A stretch of 64,000 nucleotides of DNA from Nitrospirota bacterium (lineage in GTDB: Bacteria > JACPQY01): contig JACPAV010000017.1 in the NCBI GenBank assembly GCA_016180645.1, positions 13,931-77,930 on the forward strand, written 5' to 3'. The stretch's first letter is position 1. Each line of letters begins with the position of its first letter. This document shows, piece by piece, positions 28,993 to 36,996 of this stretch. Below the pieces are notes generated by a model, which saw nothing but the letters and a program-made list of their open reading frames with translations, was not told where the DNA came from and did not search any database. Made by a program: the position numbers and the translations under genes.

Positions 28993-29983
28993 GTTTCAAG
29001 ACGGTATCGTACAGCTTCTGCTCTCGGTCCGCCTGCGCGCGTACTCGTCCGGCGATCGATTCGAACGCATCCGGCCGCTCCTTCTCACTCTCCTGCTTGA
29101 GGAGTTGGGAGATATCGCTCCACTCCTGACCGATCTCCTGCATCAGGGCGGACAGACGCAGGGGCCGCAGCGCGGGGAGGATCCGCTCCGCCTCGCGGAG
29201 GAATTCGGCGTACAGGAGTCGAAAAGCTCCGCCGCCCGTCCCACGCTTCTCGATGATCTGATAGGTAAATCGGGCACACCACTTCCAATCGGCGACTTCG
29301 CCCCAGCCCGGGAGATTGTCCGCCAGGGTCCGAATGGCGGCGACCCCCTTGTTCGCGGGGAACTGGCTGTCTTCCAGCATGTCCGATGCCTGCTTGCGGA
29401 GTGCGGGGGCGATCCAATCGACGGGGCCGCCTTGGAGCGAATCCACCCGTCCACGGAACCAGTTGTAGGCGACCGGCATCGGGAAGGCCTGGGAGCTTCG
29501 GGCCTTGGCCATGTCGTCGAACGAAACTTCCTGGAGTCCGGGAAACTGTGTGTCGCCGACGTAACAAAGCCGTTTTTCGTCGTCGAACCCCCACAACACG
29601 ATGACATGACCGGAAAATGAAGTCTGCGTCTTGTAGTAGTGGAGATATTTCAGATCGCACTGGATGAGCAATGGCACACCGGCGGATATTTCACGTCGCA
29701 TGATGTCGAAGGCGGTCTCGCGCCCCTCTTCGATGTTCCAGACAAACGGCTGCCCGATGGCGTGGAAGAAGTTCGGTTCGAGGCCCGCACTGCGCGTGGC
29801 GACCATCCGTGAAGGGCTGAGCCCGTCCATGGGGATGAAGAAAAACCCGAGTCCCGATCCCAATCCGAAACAGAACGCTTCGGAAAAGGGGTGCCCGCTG
29901 AATGTCATCAGATCCGAAAGCGAGGTCGATCCGCAGTGCCGCCCCGGATTGTGGACCCATCCGGGAATGATGTTGGAGGGCAT
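28982..29983 (-). CDS. BtrH N-terminal domain / DUF4872 protein
   Basis: 333 residues. The N-terminal half resembles the papain-like BtrH_N fold: the nucleophile-type motif HCGSTSLSDLMTFSGHPFSE at residues about 16-35, GLGSGLGFFFIP, and a His in SGHVIVLWGFDD. The C-terminal half matches DUF4872 (EFLREAERILPAL region). In butirosin synthesis BtrH transfers an acyl group from an ACP to an amine. Here no carrier protein or biosynthetic genes are adjacent, only an MFS exporter overlapping by 11 nt, so a small acyl- or peptide-conjugate modification coupled to export is conceivable. The substrate is unknown. Confidence 0.85.
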   Translation of the reverse strand: MPSNIIPGWVHNPGRHCGSTSLSDLMTFSGHPFSEAFCFGLGSGLGFFFIPMDGLSPSRMVATRSAGLEPNFFHAIGQPFVWNIEEGRETAFDIMRREISAGVPLLIQCDLKYLHYYKTQTSFSGHVIVLWGFDDEKRLCYVGDTQFPGLQEVSFDDMAKARSSQAFPMPVAYNWFRGRVDSLQGGPVDWIAPALRKQASDMLEDSQFPANKGVAAIRTLADNLPGWGEVADWKWCARFTYQIIEKRGTGGGAFRLLYAEFLREAERILPALRPLRLSALMQEIGQEWSDISQLLKQESEKERPDAFESIAGRVRAQADREQKLYDTVLKHVG

Positions 29984-30082
29984 GAAGCTAACGCGGTTCG
30001 ACCATGAAGATCATCGCCGGCCGACTCTCCCGCCCCTCGACTCGGAAACGCGGGAGTGTTCAGCCGGCAAGGTGAAAGCGAA

Positions 30083-30403
30083 TCAGACTTTGCCCTGGAG
30101 GAGGAACGTGACGACGAAGGAAAGCAGGACGAGCGATTCGACGAAGGCGATGCCGAGAATGAATGGGACGAACATTTGCCCGGAGGCGGCGGGGTTCCGC
30201 GAAATGCCTTCGAGGGCGGAGCCGGCCACCTTGCCCTGTCCCAGAGCGCCGCCGAACGAGGCCAACGCCACGCCGATCCCCGCGCCGAGAGCGATCAAGC
30301 CTCGACCCGGCGTGGCAGCGCCGGCTTCCTCCGCCATTGCGAGTGCGGGAATCATCCAGACGGCCGCAGCCACCATCGTTTGACCCAGAATCCGTTTCAC
30401 CAT
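30083..30403 (-). CDS. atpE: ATP synthase F0 subunit c
   Basis: 106 residues from ATG 30403, with an N-terminal signal-like extension (VAAAVWMIPALAMAEE) before the usual hairpin. Helix 1 contains the glycine-rich GAGIGVALASFGGALGQG; the polar loop is SRNPAAS; helix 2 carries the ion-binding Glu in FVESLVLLSF. The Q in GQG plus E-S are shared with Na+-type rings, but the following residue is L, not T, so ion choice is uncertain. Last gene of the atpZ-atpI-atpB-atpE unit; F1 genes are outside the window. An imperfect hairpin at about 30014-30069 may end the operon. Confidence 0.93.
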   Translation of the reverse strand: MVKRILGQTMVAAAVWMIPALAMAEEAGAATPGRGLIALGAGIGVALASFGGALGQGKVAGSALEGISRNPAASGQMFVPFILGIAFVESLVLLSFVVTFLLQGKV

Positions 30404-30428
30404 GTTGTTCCTTCCTTTCGGTTGAAGC

Positions 30429-31124
30429 CTAGTGCTCGTGCGATACGGCAAGGCCGATGTATACAGCAGAAAGCAGGGCGAACACAAATGCCTGAATGAT
30501 CGAAACCAGCGTCCCGAGCAGGAGCATGGCCACGGGCAGGACGAGGGGCACCAGCCCCGAAATCGTTTCGAAGGCCATGTGATCGGCCGTCATGTTGGCC
30601 ATGAGACGAATGGTCAGCGTCACCGGACGGACCCCGTGGCTGAAGGCCTCGATGATGAGCATGAGCGGGGCGATGTAGATGACCGGCCCCATGAACTGTT
30701 TGACGTATTTCCAGCCGTGGGCACGGATCCCCACGGCGTTGTAGTAGATGAAGGAGATCAGCGCGAGTCCCATGTTGGTCGCGAAGATGCGTGTGGGAGG
30801 GAGAAAGCCGGGGATCAGTCCCAGCAGATTCGAAACCAGGATGGCGAGGAAGAGCGAACCGATAAAGGGGACATATCGGTCTCCGTCGTGCCCGATCAGC
30901 CCGCGGAGAAAATTCCGCAAGGCCCGCACGGCAAGAAGGACAATATGGGCGAGGGTGCCCGCCTTCTTGGGATTGCCATTGACGTGGGCGATTTCGGATT
31001 TGATCCACACCCCTGCAAGAACCAGAAGACAGACGACGATGCCGAATGTAACCGTGTTTTCGGGGAAGTCCTTCAGCAGGGGGATGTGCTCGACGTAGGT
31101 GAATGGCTTGTGCTCGGCGGTCAT
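30429..31124 (-). CDS. atpB: ATP synthase F0 subunit a
   Basis: 231 residues from ATG 31124, which overlaps the atpI stop (ATGA); an upstream in-frame ATG at 31151 would extend into atpI. About five to six membrane helices. The essential stator Arg lies in VTLTIRLMANMTADH, and GLIPGFLPPTRIFATN is typical of helix 3. The C-terminus QAFVFALLSAVYIGLA is a family signature. It forms the ion half-channels against the c-ring. Confidence 0.96.
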   Translation of the reverse strand: MTAEHKPFTYVEHIPLLKDFPENTVTFGIVVCLLVLAGVWIKSEIAHVNGNPKKAGTLAHIVLLAVRALRNFLRGLIGHDGDRYVPFIGSLFLAILVSNLLGLIPGFLPPTRIFATNMGLALISFIYYNAVGIRAHGWKYVKQFMGPVIYIAPLMLIIEAFSHGVRPVTLTIRLMANMTADHMAFETISGLVPLVLPVAMLLLGTLVSIIQAFVFALLSAVYIGLAVSHEH

Positions 31125-31507
31125 TCCTGAACCTTCCTCCCGTACAGGCATGCGGCCACCGTCAGGGATGCCGGAAGAGTCAGGAACCCTGCTGCGAAGG
31201 AGAGGGGCTCAAGCCGGAGCCCTCTCATGCAAGCCCACACGATGCCGAAGAAAACCAGCGGTTTGACCAGAATGAGCGCCCTCGCGACCATGACGCGCCG
31301 GCGGGTCGACTCCGAGGGAGCCACGAAGAGTGGATAGGCGGCCCGCAGGAGAGCCCAGAAGAAAAAGGCGCCCAGCGCCCCGCCGCAGAGAAGGGAGAAG
31401 GCCGCATCCGTGGAGAGCGCGACCGTGCCCAGAACGGTGGCGGCAAGACCCAAGGCGTGCGTTCGTTGAAATCGGCGGGAGATGAGTGTGAAGGAATCGG
31501 CGGTCAT
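31121..31507 (-). CDS. ATP synthase subunit I-like membrane protein
   Basis: 128 residues from ATG 31507; an upstream ATG at 31570 (overlapping the atpZ stop) would add 21 residues encoded entirely by a palindromic repeat. Four hydrophobic helices (LGLAATVLGTVAL, CGGALGAFFFWALL, LILVKPLVFFGIVW, FAAGFLTLPASLTVA) fit the AtpI/UncI group that helps assemble the c-ring. It sits between atpZ and atpB with overlaps on both sides. Sequence conservation in this family is low; the call rests on topology and position. Confidence 0.75.
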   Translation of the reverse strand: MTADSFTLISRRFQRTHALGLAATVLGTVALSTDAAFSLLCGGALGAFFFWALLRAAYPLFVAPSESTRRRVMVARALILVKPLVFFGIVWACMRGLRLEPLSFAAGFLTLPASLTVAACLYGRKVQE

Positions 31508-31567
31508 CCCGCCACCTGCGACAGGCGCGAAAGCGCCTCGTTCCGAGTCGGTCGCAGGTGGTGGGAT
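31506..31567. repeat. Palindromic element at the atpI start, flanked by TCAT
   Basis: Inverted arms ATCCC/GGGAT and CCACCTGCGAC (31512-31522) / GTCGCAGGTGG (31551-31561) enclose an inner hairpin AGGCGCGAAAGCGCCT (31523-31538). TCAT occurs just outside on both sides (31504-31507 and 31567-31570), like a 4-bp target duplication; element plus one copy is 63 bp, i.e. 21 codons, and each TCAT carries a start codon of atpI on the minus strand. Confidence 0.75.
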
Positions 31568-31812
31568 CATGTTTCGGACCTAAATTTCTTGTTCAACCTG
31601 AAGAGATTCAATAGACTGACGGCGAACCCCGCGACCACCCCCAGCATCAGCCCCCACGGGGAGATCGAGGTTGAGCGGTCGATCCACATTCCACCCAGGG
31701 CGCCGGCCAGGATGGGCAACGTCGACTCGATGGCCATCGCGTAGTAATAGGTCCAATTCTTCCATGGTCCGCTTCCCGGGTCCGGTTTCGGTGGTTCCTC
31801 TAACATAGGCAC
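31567..31812 (-). CDS. AtpZ/AtpI family F0F1 ATPase accessory protein
   Basis: 81 residues, possibly starting at the third codon (ATG 31806). Two membrane helices: LPILAGALGGMWIDRST and WGLMLGVVAGFAVSLLNLF. The G-x-x-x-G and D in the first helix and the short basic C-tail fit AtpZ, which assists ATP synthase assembly and Mg2+/Ca2+ handling in some bacteria. First gene of the F0 operon. A TATAAT on the minus strand lies about 30 nt upstream. Confidence 0.85.
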   Translation of the reverse strand: MPMLEEPPKPDPGSGPWKNWTYYYAMAIESTLPILAGALGGMWIDRSTSISPWGLMLGVVAGFAVSLLNLFRLNKKFRSET

Positions 31813-31841
31813 GGCGAGAAATCAAAACAGCGCATTGCGGA

Positions 31842-31847
31842 ATTATA
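31842..31847 (-). promoter_or_regulatory. Possible -10 box of the F0 operon
   Basis: The minus strand reads TATAAT, an exact sigma-70 -10 hexamer, 30 nt before the atpZ ATG. No good -35 is visible at 16-18 nt, so the call is weak. On the plus strand TACAAT at 31890-31895 is a comparable -10 candidate for ompH. Confidence 0.4.
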
Positions 31848-31948
31848 CGGCAAGGGAAGGATCTTCTCGACTTGTCCGGCGATTGTCTCTACAATCGGGC
31901 GGCCTGTTGTCCCGGCCATCCGGGAAGATGACCCGAAGGAGGTTTGGC

Positions 31949-32485
31949 ATGAAACTCATTGCACGAACAACGGCTCTGGCCCTCGTAATTTTCCCCGCCC
32001 TGGCGGCATCGGCCGACGCGAAGGACATCAAGATCGGATACGTGGATCTGCAACAGATTCTGTTCAATTCCGAGCGGGGAAAACAGGCGAAGGAGGCGCT
32101 CTCTTCCGAGTACGAAGAGCGCAAGACGCTGCTGAAAAAGCACTACGACGAAATTCAGCAGATGGAAGAGGACATCCAGAGCAAAGGCTCGCTTCTCTCG
32201 GAGGATGCGAAGAAGAAAAAGGAAGAGGCCTACTGGGACAAACGCCGCGATTTTCAGAGCCAGACGGAGAAGCATGAAACCGAGCTTCGGAAGAAAGACA
32301 TGGAACTGACGCAGAAGATTCTTGTTGAAGTTCAGGCGTTGCTTCAGGATCTGGCGAAGAAGAAGGGCTACACGCTCGTGATCGAGAAGAATGAAGGCGC
32401 GGTGCTGTATGCGGCGGACAGCGAGGATCTGACGAAGGACGTCCTCGGCGTGTACGACGCGGCGGGCAAGAAGCCGAAGAAATAG
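31949..32485 (+). CDS. OmpH/Skp family periplasmic chaperone
   Basis: 178 residues from ATG 31949, with AAGGAGG 8 nt upstream. Signal peptide to about residue 24 (ALAASADA). Mature chain: DIKIGYVDLQQILFNSERGK then a long charged coiled coil (about 60-140) and a final beta strand GYTLVIEKNEGAVLYA, the Skp trimer design. It holds unfolded outer-membrane proteins in the periplasm. It heads the lipid A operon (lpxD follows after 2 nt), the classic skp-lpxD-fabZ-lpxA order. Confidence 0.94.
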   Translation: MKLIARTTALALVIFPALAASADAKDIKIGYVDLQQILFNSERGKQAKEALSSEYEERKTLLKKHYDEIQQMEEDIQSKGSLLSEDAKKKKEEAYWDKRRDFQSQTEKHETELRKKDMELTQKILVEVQALLQDLAKKKGYTLVIEKNEGAVLYAADSEDLTKDVLGVYDAAGKKPKK

Positions 32486-32487
32486 TC

Positions 32488-33591
32488 TTGGGCGGGCACA
32501 CGCTCGAGGAGTTGGCGCGGCACGTCGGAGGCCGCGTGGTGGGGGACGGATCTTTCGTTGTCCGCGGCGTAGCGCCGATCGACGAAGCGGGTGGGGGCGA
32601 CCTGACGTTCATCGCCAATCCGAAGTATCGCAAGCATGCGGAGACCACCTCCGCGGGAGCCCTGGTCGTGCATTCCGCTGAGGAGGCGGCCGGTCGAAAC
32701 GCGATTGTGATCGACAATCCGTATCTGGCCCTCGCCAAGATCCTGGAGATCCTGATTCCCGAGACCCGGCCCACGGCGGGGATTTCGTCCATGGCCTACG
32801 TGGATCGAACGGCAACGGTCGCCGAAGACGCGTGCGTTTTCCCCTTTGCCTACGTCGGTCCGGGCGCGCAGGTGGGGCATCGGTCGGCCTTGTACCCCTT
32901 CGTGTTCGTGGGTGAGGGGGCCTCCGTGGGTGATGACAGTGTGTTATATGCGGGCGTTTGCATTCAGCACGGATGCAAAGTGGGGAATCGGGTGATTCTT
33001 CAACCGGGTGTGGTGATCGGGGGAGATGGATTTGGATATGCGCCGGATGGGGTGCATTACCGGAAGGTTCCTCAGGTGGGGCGGGTGGTGGTCGATGATG
33101 ACGCGGAGATCGGCTCGAATACGACGGTGGATCGGGGAAGCGTGGGGCACTCAAGAATCGGAAAAGGAGTCAAGATCGACAATCTTGTCCAGGTCGGCCA
33201 CAACGTCGAAGTGGGGGATGACACCGTGATTGTGGCCCAGACGGCGATTGCAGGCAGTACCAAACTAGGCCGCTCGGTTCAGGTCGGAGGGCAGGCGGCG
33301 TTCGTCGGACATCTGAAGATCGGGGATCGGGCGCGCATTGCGGCGCGGGCGGGCGTGTCGAGCGATCTCGAGGAGGGGGTCACCGTGGGGGGGAGCCCGC
33401 ATCAGCCGCACGCCCAATGGCTGCGGTCGTGCATCGTCTTTAGCCGCCTTCCGGAGATTCAGAGCGCTTTTCGTGAACTTCAGAAGAAAGTCGAAGCGCT
33501 GGAGAAACGAACTCCCGTGCCCAACGGGCCGAAGCGCGGATCAACCGTTCGCCCTCGGCACGCGCGGAGAAAACAAGCAAAGAGGAGGTAG
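32488..33591 (+). CDS. lpxD: UDP-3-O-(3-hydroxyacyl)glucosamine N-acyltransferase LpxD
   Basis: 367 residues from TTG 32488. The N-terminal uridine-binding domain carries DLTFIANPKYRKHAETTSAG. A left-handed beta-helix of hexapeptide repeats follows (residues about 100-320), with the catalytic His in VQVGHNVEVGDDT and the QPGVVIGGDGFGYAPDG segment. The tail is basic (RHARRKQAKRR) and longer than usual. Third acylation step of lipid A. Confidence 0.96.
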   Translation: MGGHTLEELARHVGGRVVGDGSFVVRGVAPIDEAGGGDLTFIANPKYRKHAETTSAGALVVHSAEEAAGRNAIVIDNPYLALAKILEILIPETRPTAGISSMAYVDRTATVAEDACVFPFAYVGPGAQVGHRSALYPFVFVGEGASVGDDSVLYAGVCIQHGCKVGNRVILQPGVVIGGDGFGYAPDGVHYRKVPQVGRVVVDDDAEIGSNTTVDRGSVGHSRIGKGVKIDNLVQVGHNVEVGDDTVIVAQTAIAGSTKLGRSVQVGGQAAFVGHLKIGDRARIAARAGVSSDLEEGVTVGGSPHQPHAQWLRSCIVFSRLPEIQSAFRELQKKVEALEKRTPVPNGPKRGSTVRPRHARRKQAKRR

Positions 33592-33593
33592 CG

Positions 33594-34031
33594 GTGGATA
33601 GCGTCGACATCCTGGGAATTCTGAAGCGGTTGCCGCATCGCTATCCCTTTCTTCTCATCGATCGGGTGGTGGAATTGGAGAAGGGCAAGCGGGCAGTGGC
33701 GATCAAGAATGTGACGGTGAACGAACCGATCTTTACCGGCCACTTCCCGGCGGAACCGATCTTTCCCGGAGTCCTTATCGTCGAGGCGACGGCCCAAGTG
33801 TGCGGGATTGTGGCCTCGGAGGACGGTTTCAGGAAATTCTACCTCGTGGGCGTGGACGGCTGGCGGTTCCGACGGCCGGTGCGGCCCGGCGACCAGATCC
33901 GCATTGAAGTCCATCTGGAGAGGCACAAAGGCAAGATGTACAAGTTCAGGGGCGCCGCGACGGTGGATGGAGAAACGGCGGCGGAAGGCGAAATTCTGGC
34001 GGTGACGGCCGACGACGAGCCGGCCGCCTGA
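33594..34031 (+). CDS. fabZ: 3-hydroxyacyl-ACP dehydratase FabZ
   Basis: 145 residues from GTG 33594. The hot-dog fold signature is intact: RYPFLLIDRVVELEKG, then GHFPAEPIFPGVLIVEATAQ with the catalytic His and Glu. It dehydrates 3-hydroxyacyl-ACP and thereby competes with lipid A acyltransferases for the same precursor, which fits its position between lpxD and lpxA. Confidence 0.97.
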   Translation: MDSVDILGILKRLPHRYPFLLIDRVVELEKGKRAVAIKNVTVNEPIFTGHFPAEPIFPGVLIVEATAQVCGIVASEDGFRKFYLVGVDGWRFRRPVRPGDQIRIEVHLERHKGKMYKFRGAATVDGETAAEGEILAVTADDEPAA

Positions 34032-34043
34032 GGAGACAAGACC

Positions 34044-34819
34044 GTGGCGAAGATCCATCCGACTTCCATCGTTCACCCGAAAGCGCGCCTGTCCGAGGAC
34101 GTCGATGTCGGTCCGTTCTGCACCATCGGTGAGAAAGTCGAACTGGGCGCCGGCACGCGGCTCATCTCGCACGTGGTGGTGGACGGCCCGGCCACGCTGG
34201 GAAAGAACAACGTGATCTTCCCCTTTGCATCGGTGGGACTGATTCCGCAGGACCTGAAGTTTGCGGGCGAAGAGACCCGCCTGATCATCGGCGATGGAAA
34301 CCGAATCCGGGAGGCCGTCACCATTCACCGGGGAACGGCCGGGGGGGGGGGGTGACCACGGTGGGCGATGAATGCCTGTTCATGGCCACAAGTCATGTCG
34401 CGCACGATTGTCACGTGGGGTCGCGCGTCGTCATGGCGAACGGCACGGCGCTGGCCGGTCACGTGACTCTGGGTGATGGATGCATCCTGGGCGGCCTCGT
34501 GGGCATCCATCAGTTTGTGAAGGTGGGCCGCCTGGCCTTCATCGGAGCCGGCGCGATGGTGGCGCAGGACGTGCCCCCGTTCATGATGGCCGTGGGGGAC
34601 CGCGCGCGTCTGATCGGTGTGAACACGCTCGGACTGGAACGGGTGGGATTGAACGTTGATCAGATACGCGTTCTGAAGACGGTCTATAAGCTCCTCTGCC
34701 TGAGCGATCTCAAGTTGGTTGAGGCCCTGGACAAGATTTCGACTGAGCATGGCGACACCGCGGAAGCGCGCGAGGTGCTCGAATTCGTCCGCGCCTCCGA
34801 GAGGGGCATCTGCCGGTAG
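34044..34819 (+). CDS. lpxA: UDP-N-acetylglucosamine acyltransferase LpxA, frameshifted in a G12 tract
   Basis: Two overlapping frames together encode a complete LpxA of about 258 residues. The first (34044-34355) covers the start [20 protein letters not shown] to [12 protein letters not shown]. The second (from 34352) continues [20 protein letters not shown], with the catalytic His in HVAHDCHVG, to the C-terminal helices. The break is at a run of 12 G (34341-34352); 13 G would restore [14 protein letters not shown] and match family spacing. LpxA starts lipid A synthesis and is normally essential, so either the tract is one base short by error or it is slippage-prone in vivo. Confidence 0.9.
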
Positions 34820-34824
34820 CCGGC

Positions 34825-35820
34825 GTGAATCCGCATCGCCGGACTGATCGCCGTCCCCGAAGCGAAGCGGAGCGGGGAAAAGTGGTCCGGGTTGGGTTGG
34901 TGGGCGCGGGCACATGGGGGGCGAACCACCTTGAGAAGTTGAGGCAACTGCCCGACGTCCAGTTGGTCGGCATTCGCGATACGGATGAAACAAGGGCCAG
35001 GGAACTTTGCGCTCGATTTCGCCTGGCTGCCCTGGAGCAGGGCCCGCTGACGGCGAAATCCCTGGATGCTGTGGTGGTGGCGACTCCCACGGCGGCCCAC
35101 CATGGTGTCGCGGCGGAATGCCTCCGGAACGGAATCCACGTCTTCGTGGAGAAACCGATGGCGGCCACTCCGGAGGAGGCCGAGGAACTCGTCGATCTTG
35201 CGCGCAAGGCCGGCTGCGTCTGCCAGGTGGGTCACATCGAGCGGTTCAACCCAGCCTGGAGGAACGTGGAGCCGAAACTGAACCGGCCCATGTACGTGGA
35301 GGGTCAAAGACTCGCGCCGTTCCGGGAGAGGGGGACGGATGTGGACGTGGTTCTCGATCTGATGATTCATGATGTGGACCTGGTGCTCGCTGCGGCAGGG
35401 GCTGAGCCGGTGCGGGTGGATGCGGTGGGAGTGCCTGTGCTCAGCCGGGAAGTGGACATGGTGAACGTCCGCCTGGAATTCAAAAGCGGCATGGTATGCA
35501 ATCTGACCGCCAGTCGAGTCTCCCCGGAAACCGTACGCAAGCTCAGACTTTTCCAGCGGGACGGCTATTTTTCAGTCGACCTTCTGACGGGAAGCGTTCG
35601 CCTCTGCAACCTCGGTCCGGACGCTGAAGAGAAGCGGATCTACGAAATGAAGGAGAGTGTCGAGGGGAGCGATCCGCTTAGGTCCGAGCTGGAGGAGTTT
35701 CTGGCCGCCATTCGGGAGAATCGGCCACCCAAGGTGACAGCGGAGGACGGATTGAGATCCCTCCGCGTGGCGATCCGGATCAAGGAGAAGGTGGGCGAGT
35801 TTATGAAACGTCTGGTCTGA
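34825..35820 (+). CDS. Gfo/Idh/MocA-family NAD(P)-dependent oxidoreductase
   Basis: 331 residues from GTG 34825; true translation could begin nearer VVRVGLVGAGTWG (about residue 19). Rossmann motif VGLVGAGTWGANHLEKL, the EKP signature VFVEKPMAATPEEA, and the substrate-side motif VGHIERFNPAWR are present. Such genes often lie between lpxA and lpxB in delta-type genomes. By analogy with GnnA, which oxidises the 3-OH of UDP-GlcNAc before amination, it may modify the lipid A sugar, but a GnnB aminotransferase is not adjacent, so this is only a possibility. Confidence 0.88.
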   Translation: MNPHRRTDRRPRSEAERGKVVRVGLVGAGTWGANHLEKLRQLPDVQLVGIRDTDETRARELCARFRLAALEQGPLTAKSLDAVVVATPTAAHHGVAAECLRNGIHVFVEKPMAATPEEAEELVDLARKAGCVCQVGHIERFNPAWRNVEPKLNRPMYVEGQRLAPFRERGTDVDVVLDLMIHDVDLVLAAAGAEPVRVDAVGVPVLSREVDMVNVRLEFKSGMVCNLTASRVSPETVRKLRLFQRDGYFSVDLLTGSVRLCNLGPDAEEKRIYEMKESVEGSDPLRSELEEFLAAIRENRPPKVTAEDGLRSLRVAIRIKEKVGEFMKRLV

Positions 35821-35832
35821 CCCCCGACCGGT

Positions 35833-36993
35833 TTGGACGCCAAAGAGATCCTTATTGTTGCAGGTGAATCGTCGGCCGACGGGCACGCCGCCGCACTGGT
35901 CCGGGAACTTCAGGCCACTCATCCCCAGTGGAAGTTCTACGGCGTGGGCGGCCCGCGGCTTCGGGAGGCCGGCGCCGACATCGTTGTTCCGATGAGCCAA
36001 GTCACCTTGATGGGCTTCGGCGAGGTGATTCCCAAGCTCAAAGCGGTAAGGGATGCGATGCAATTGCTGGCGGAGAGCGTTCTCCGGAGACTCCCCGATG
36101 CGGCCATCCTCCTCGATTTCCCGGACTTCAATCTTCGGCTGGCGAAACGGTTGAGGAAATTCCCGATTCCGATCCTGTACTACATCAGCCCCCAGTTGTG
36201 GGCGTGGAGGGAAAGTCGGGTCGAACTCGTCCGACGACGGGTGGACAAGATGCTGGTGATTCTGCCGTTCGAAAAGGAGTTCTACGCGATGCACGGAATT
36301 GAGGCCGAATACGTCGGCCACCCGCTGCTGGATCAGGTCGCGGGGTTCCCCCCGGCTCTCTCCTTCCCCGTGAAGAGGGAGGGGGCTGTCATTGCGAGCG
36401 GAGCGAAGCAATCTACGCCCCTCCTCGCCCTCCTCCCCGGCAGCCGCCTGCAAGAGGTGCATCGATGCCTCCCTGTCATGCTGAACGCAGTGGAATTGTT
36501 ACAGTCGCGAGGAATCCGGTTGGAACCCTGCGTCTGCCTGGCCGATGCGGTTCGAGAGTCCGCGGAAGGCGTCTGCGCCGCGCGCGGGATGAAGACGGCT
36601 TCTCAAGACCGGATTGGGGAGGTACTATCCCGAGCGGAGGCGGCCCTCGTGGTTTCGGGCACGGCCACGCTCCATTGCGCTCTATATGATGTACCGATGG
36701 TCATCCTTTACAAGACGTCATGGCTCAACTATGCCATCGCGCGGATGTTCGTGCATGTTCCGAATATCGGCCTGGTGAATCTCGTGGCCGGTCGGACCGT
36801 GGTGCCGGAACGGATCCAGAACGAGGCAAGTCCGGCGCGCGTGGCGGATGCGATGGAGCCGATCCTCCGCTCCTCGGACCTTCGCAGGGAGATCCGCTCA
36901 AAGCTTGCTGAAGTCCGGGGAAAACTCGGCCCTGCCGGCGCGAGCCGCCGCGCCGCCGAGTCCATTTCAGGCTTCCTCACTCGCGGGGGCTGA
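35833..36993 (+). CDS. lpxB: Lipid-A-disaccharide synthase LpxB, with an in-frame repeat insertion
   Basis: 386 residues from TTG 35833. Family motifs: ILIVAGESSADGHAAALV, GGPRLREAGAD, ILYYISPQLWAW and LLPGSRLQEVHRCLPV, then SGTATLHCALYDVPMVILYK and the RTVVPERIQNEASP-like C-terminus. It condenses UDP-2,3-diacylglucosamine with lipid X. Around residues 183-196, just before the LLPGSR strand, the chain contains VIASGAKQS, encoded by a dispersed extragenic repeat (36388-36414) that keeps the frame. Confidence 0.95.
   Translation: MDAKEILIVAGESSADGHAAALVRELQATHPQWKFYGVGGPRLREAGADIVVPMSQVTLMGFGEVIPKLKAVRDAMQLLAESVLRRLPDAAILLDFPDFNLRLAKRLRKFPIPILYYISPQLWAWRESRVELVRRRVDKMLVILPFEKEFYAMHGIEAEYVGHPLLDQVAGFPPALSFPVKREGAVIASGAKQSTPLLALLPGSRLQEVHRCLPVMLNAVELLQSRGIRLEPCVCLADAVRESAEGVCAARGMKTASQDRIGEVLSRAEAALVVSGTATLHCALYDVPMVILYKTSWLNYAIARMFVHVPNIGLVNLVAGRTVVPERIQNEASPARVADAMEPILRSSDLRREIRSKLAEVRGKLGPAGASRRAAESISGFLTRGG
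36388..36414 (+). repeat. Extragenic-type repeat inserted in frame within lpxB
   Basis: GTCATTGCGAGCGGAGCG then AAGCAATCT, the classic dispersed repeat, here translated as VIASGAKQS in a loop before the LLPGSRLQEV strand of LpxB. Relatives in this window are extragenic (14086-14114, 18726-18750). Confidence 0.8.
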
Positions 36994-36996
36994 GGG

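Noticed and set aside
30014-30069. Intrinsic terminator of the F0 operon
   Set aside because: An imperfect GC hairpin exists but there is no T-run on the minus strand, so I only mention it with atpE.
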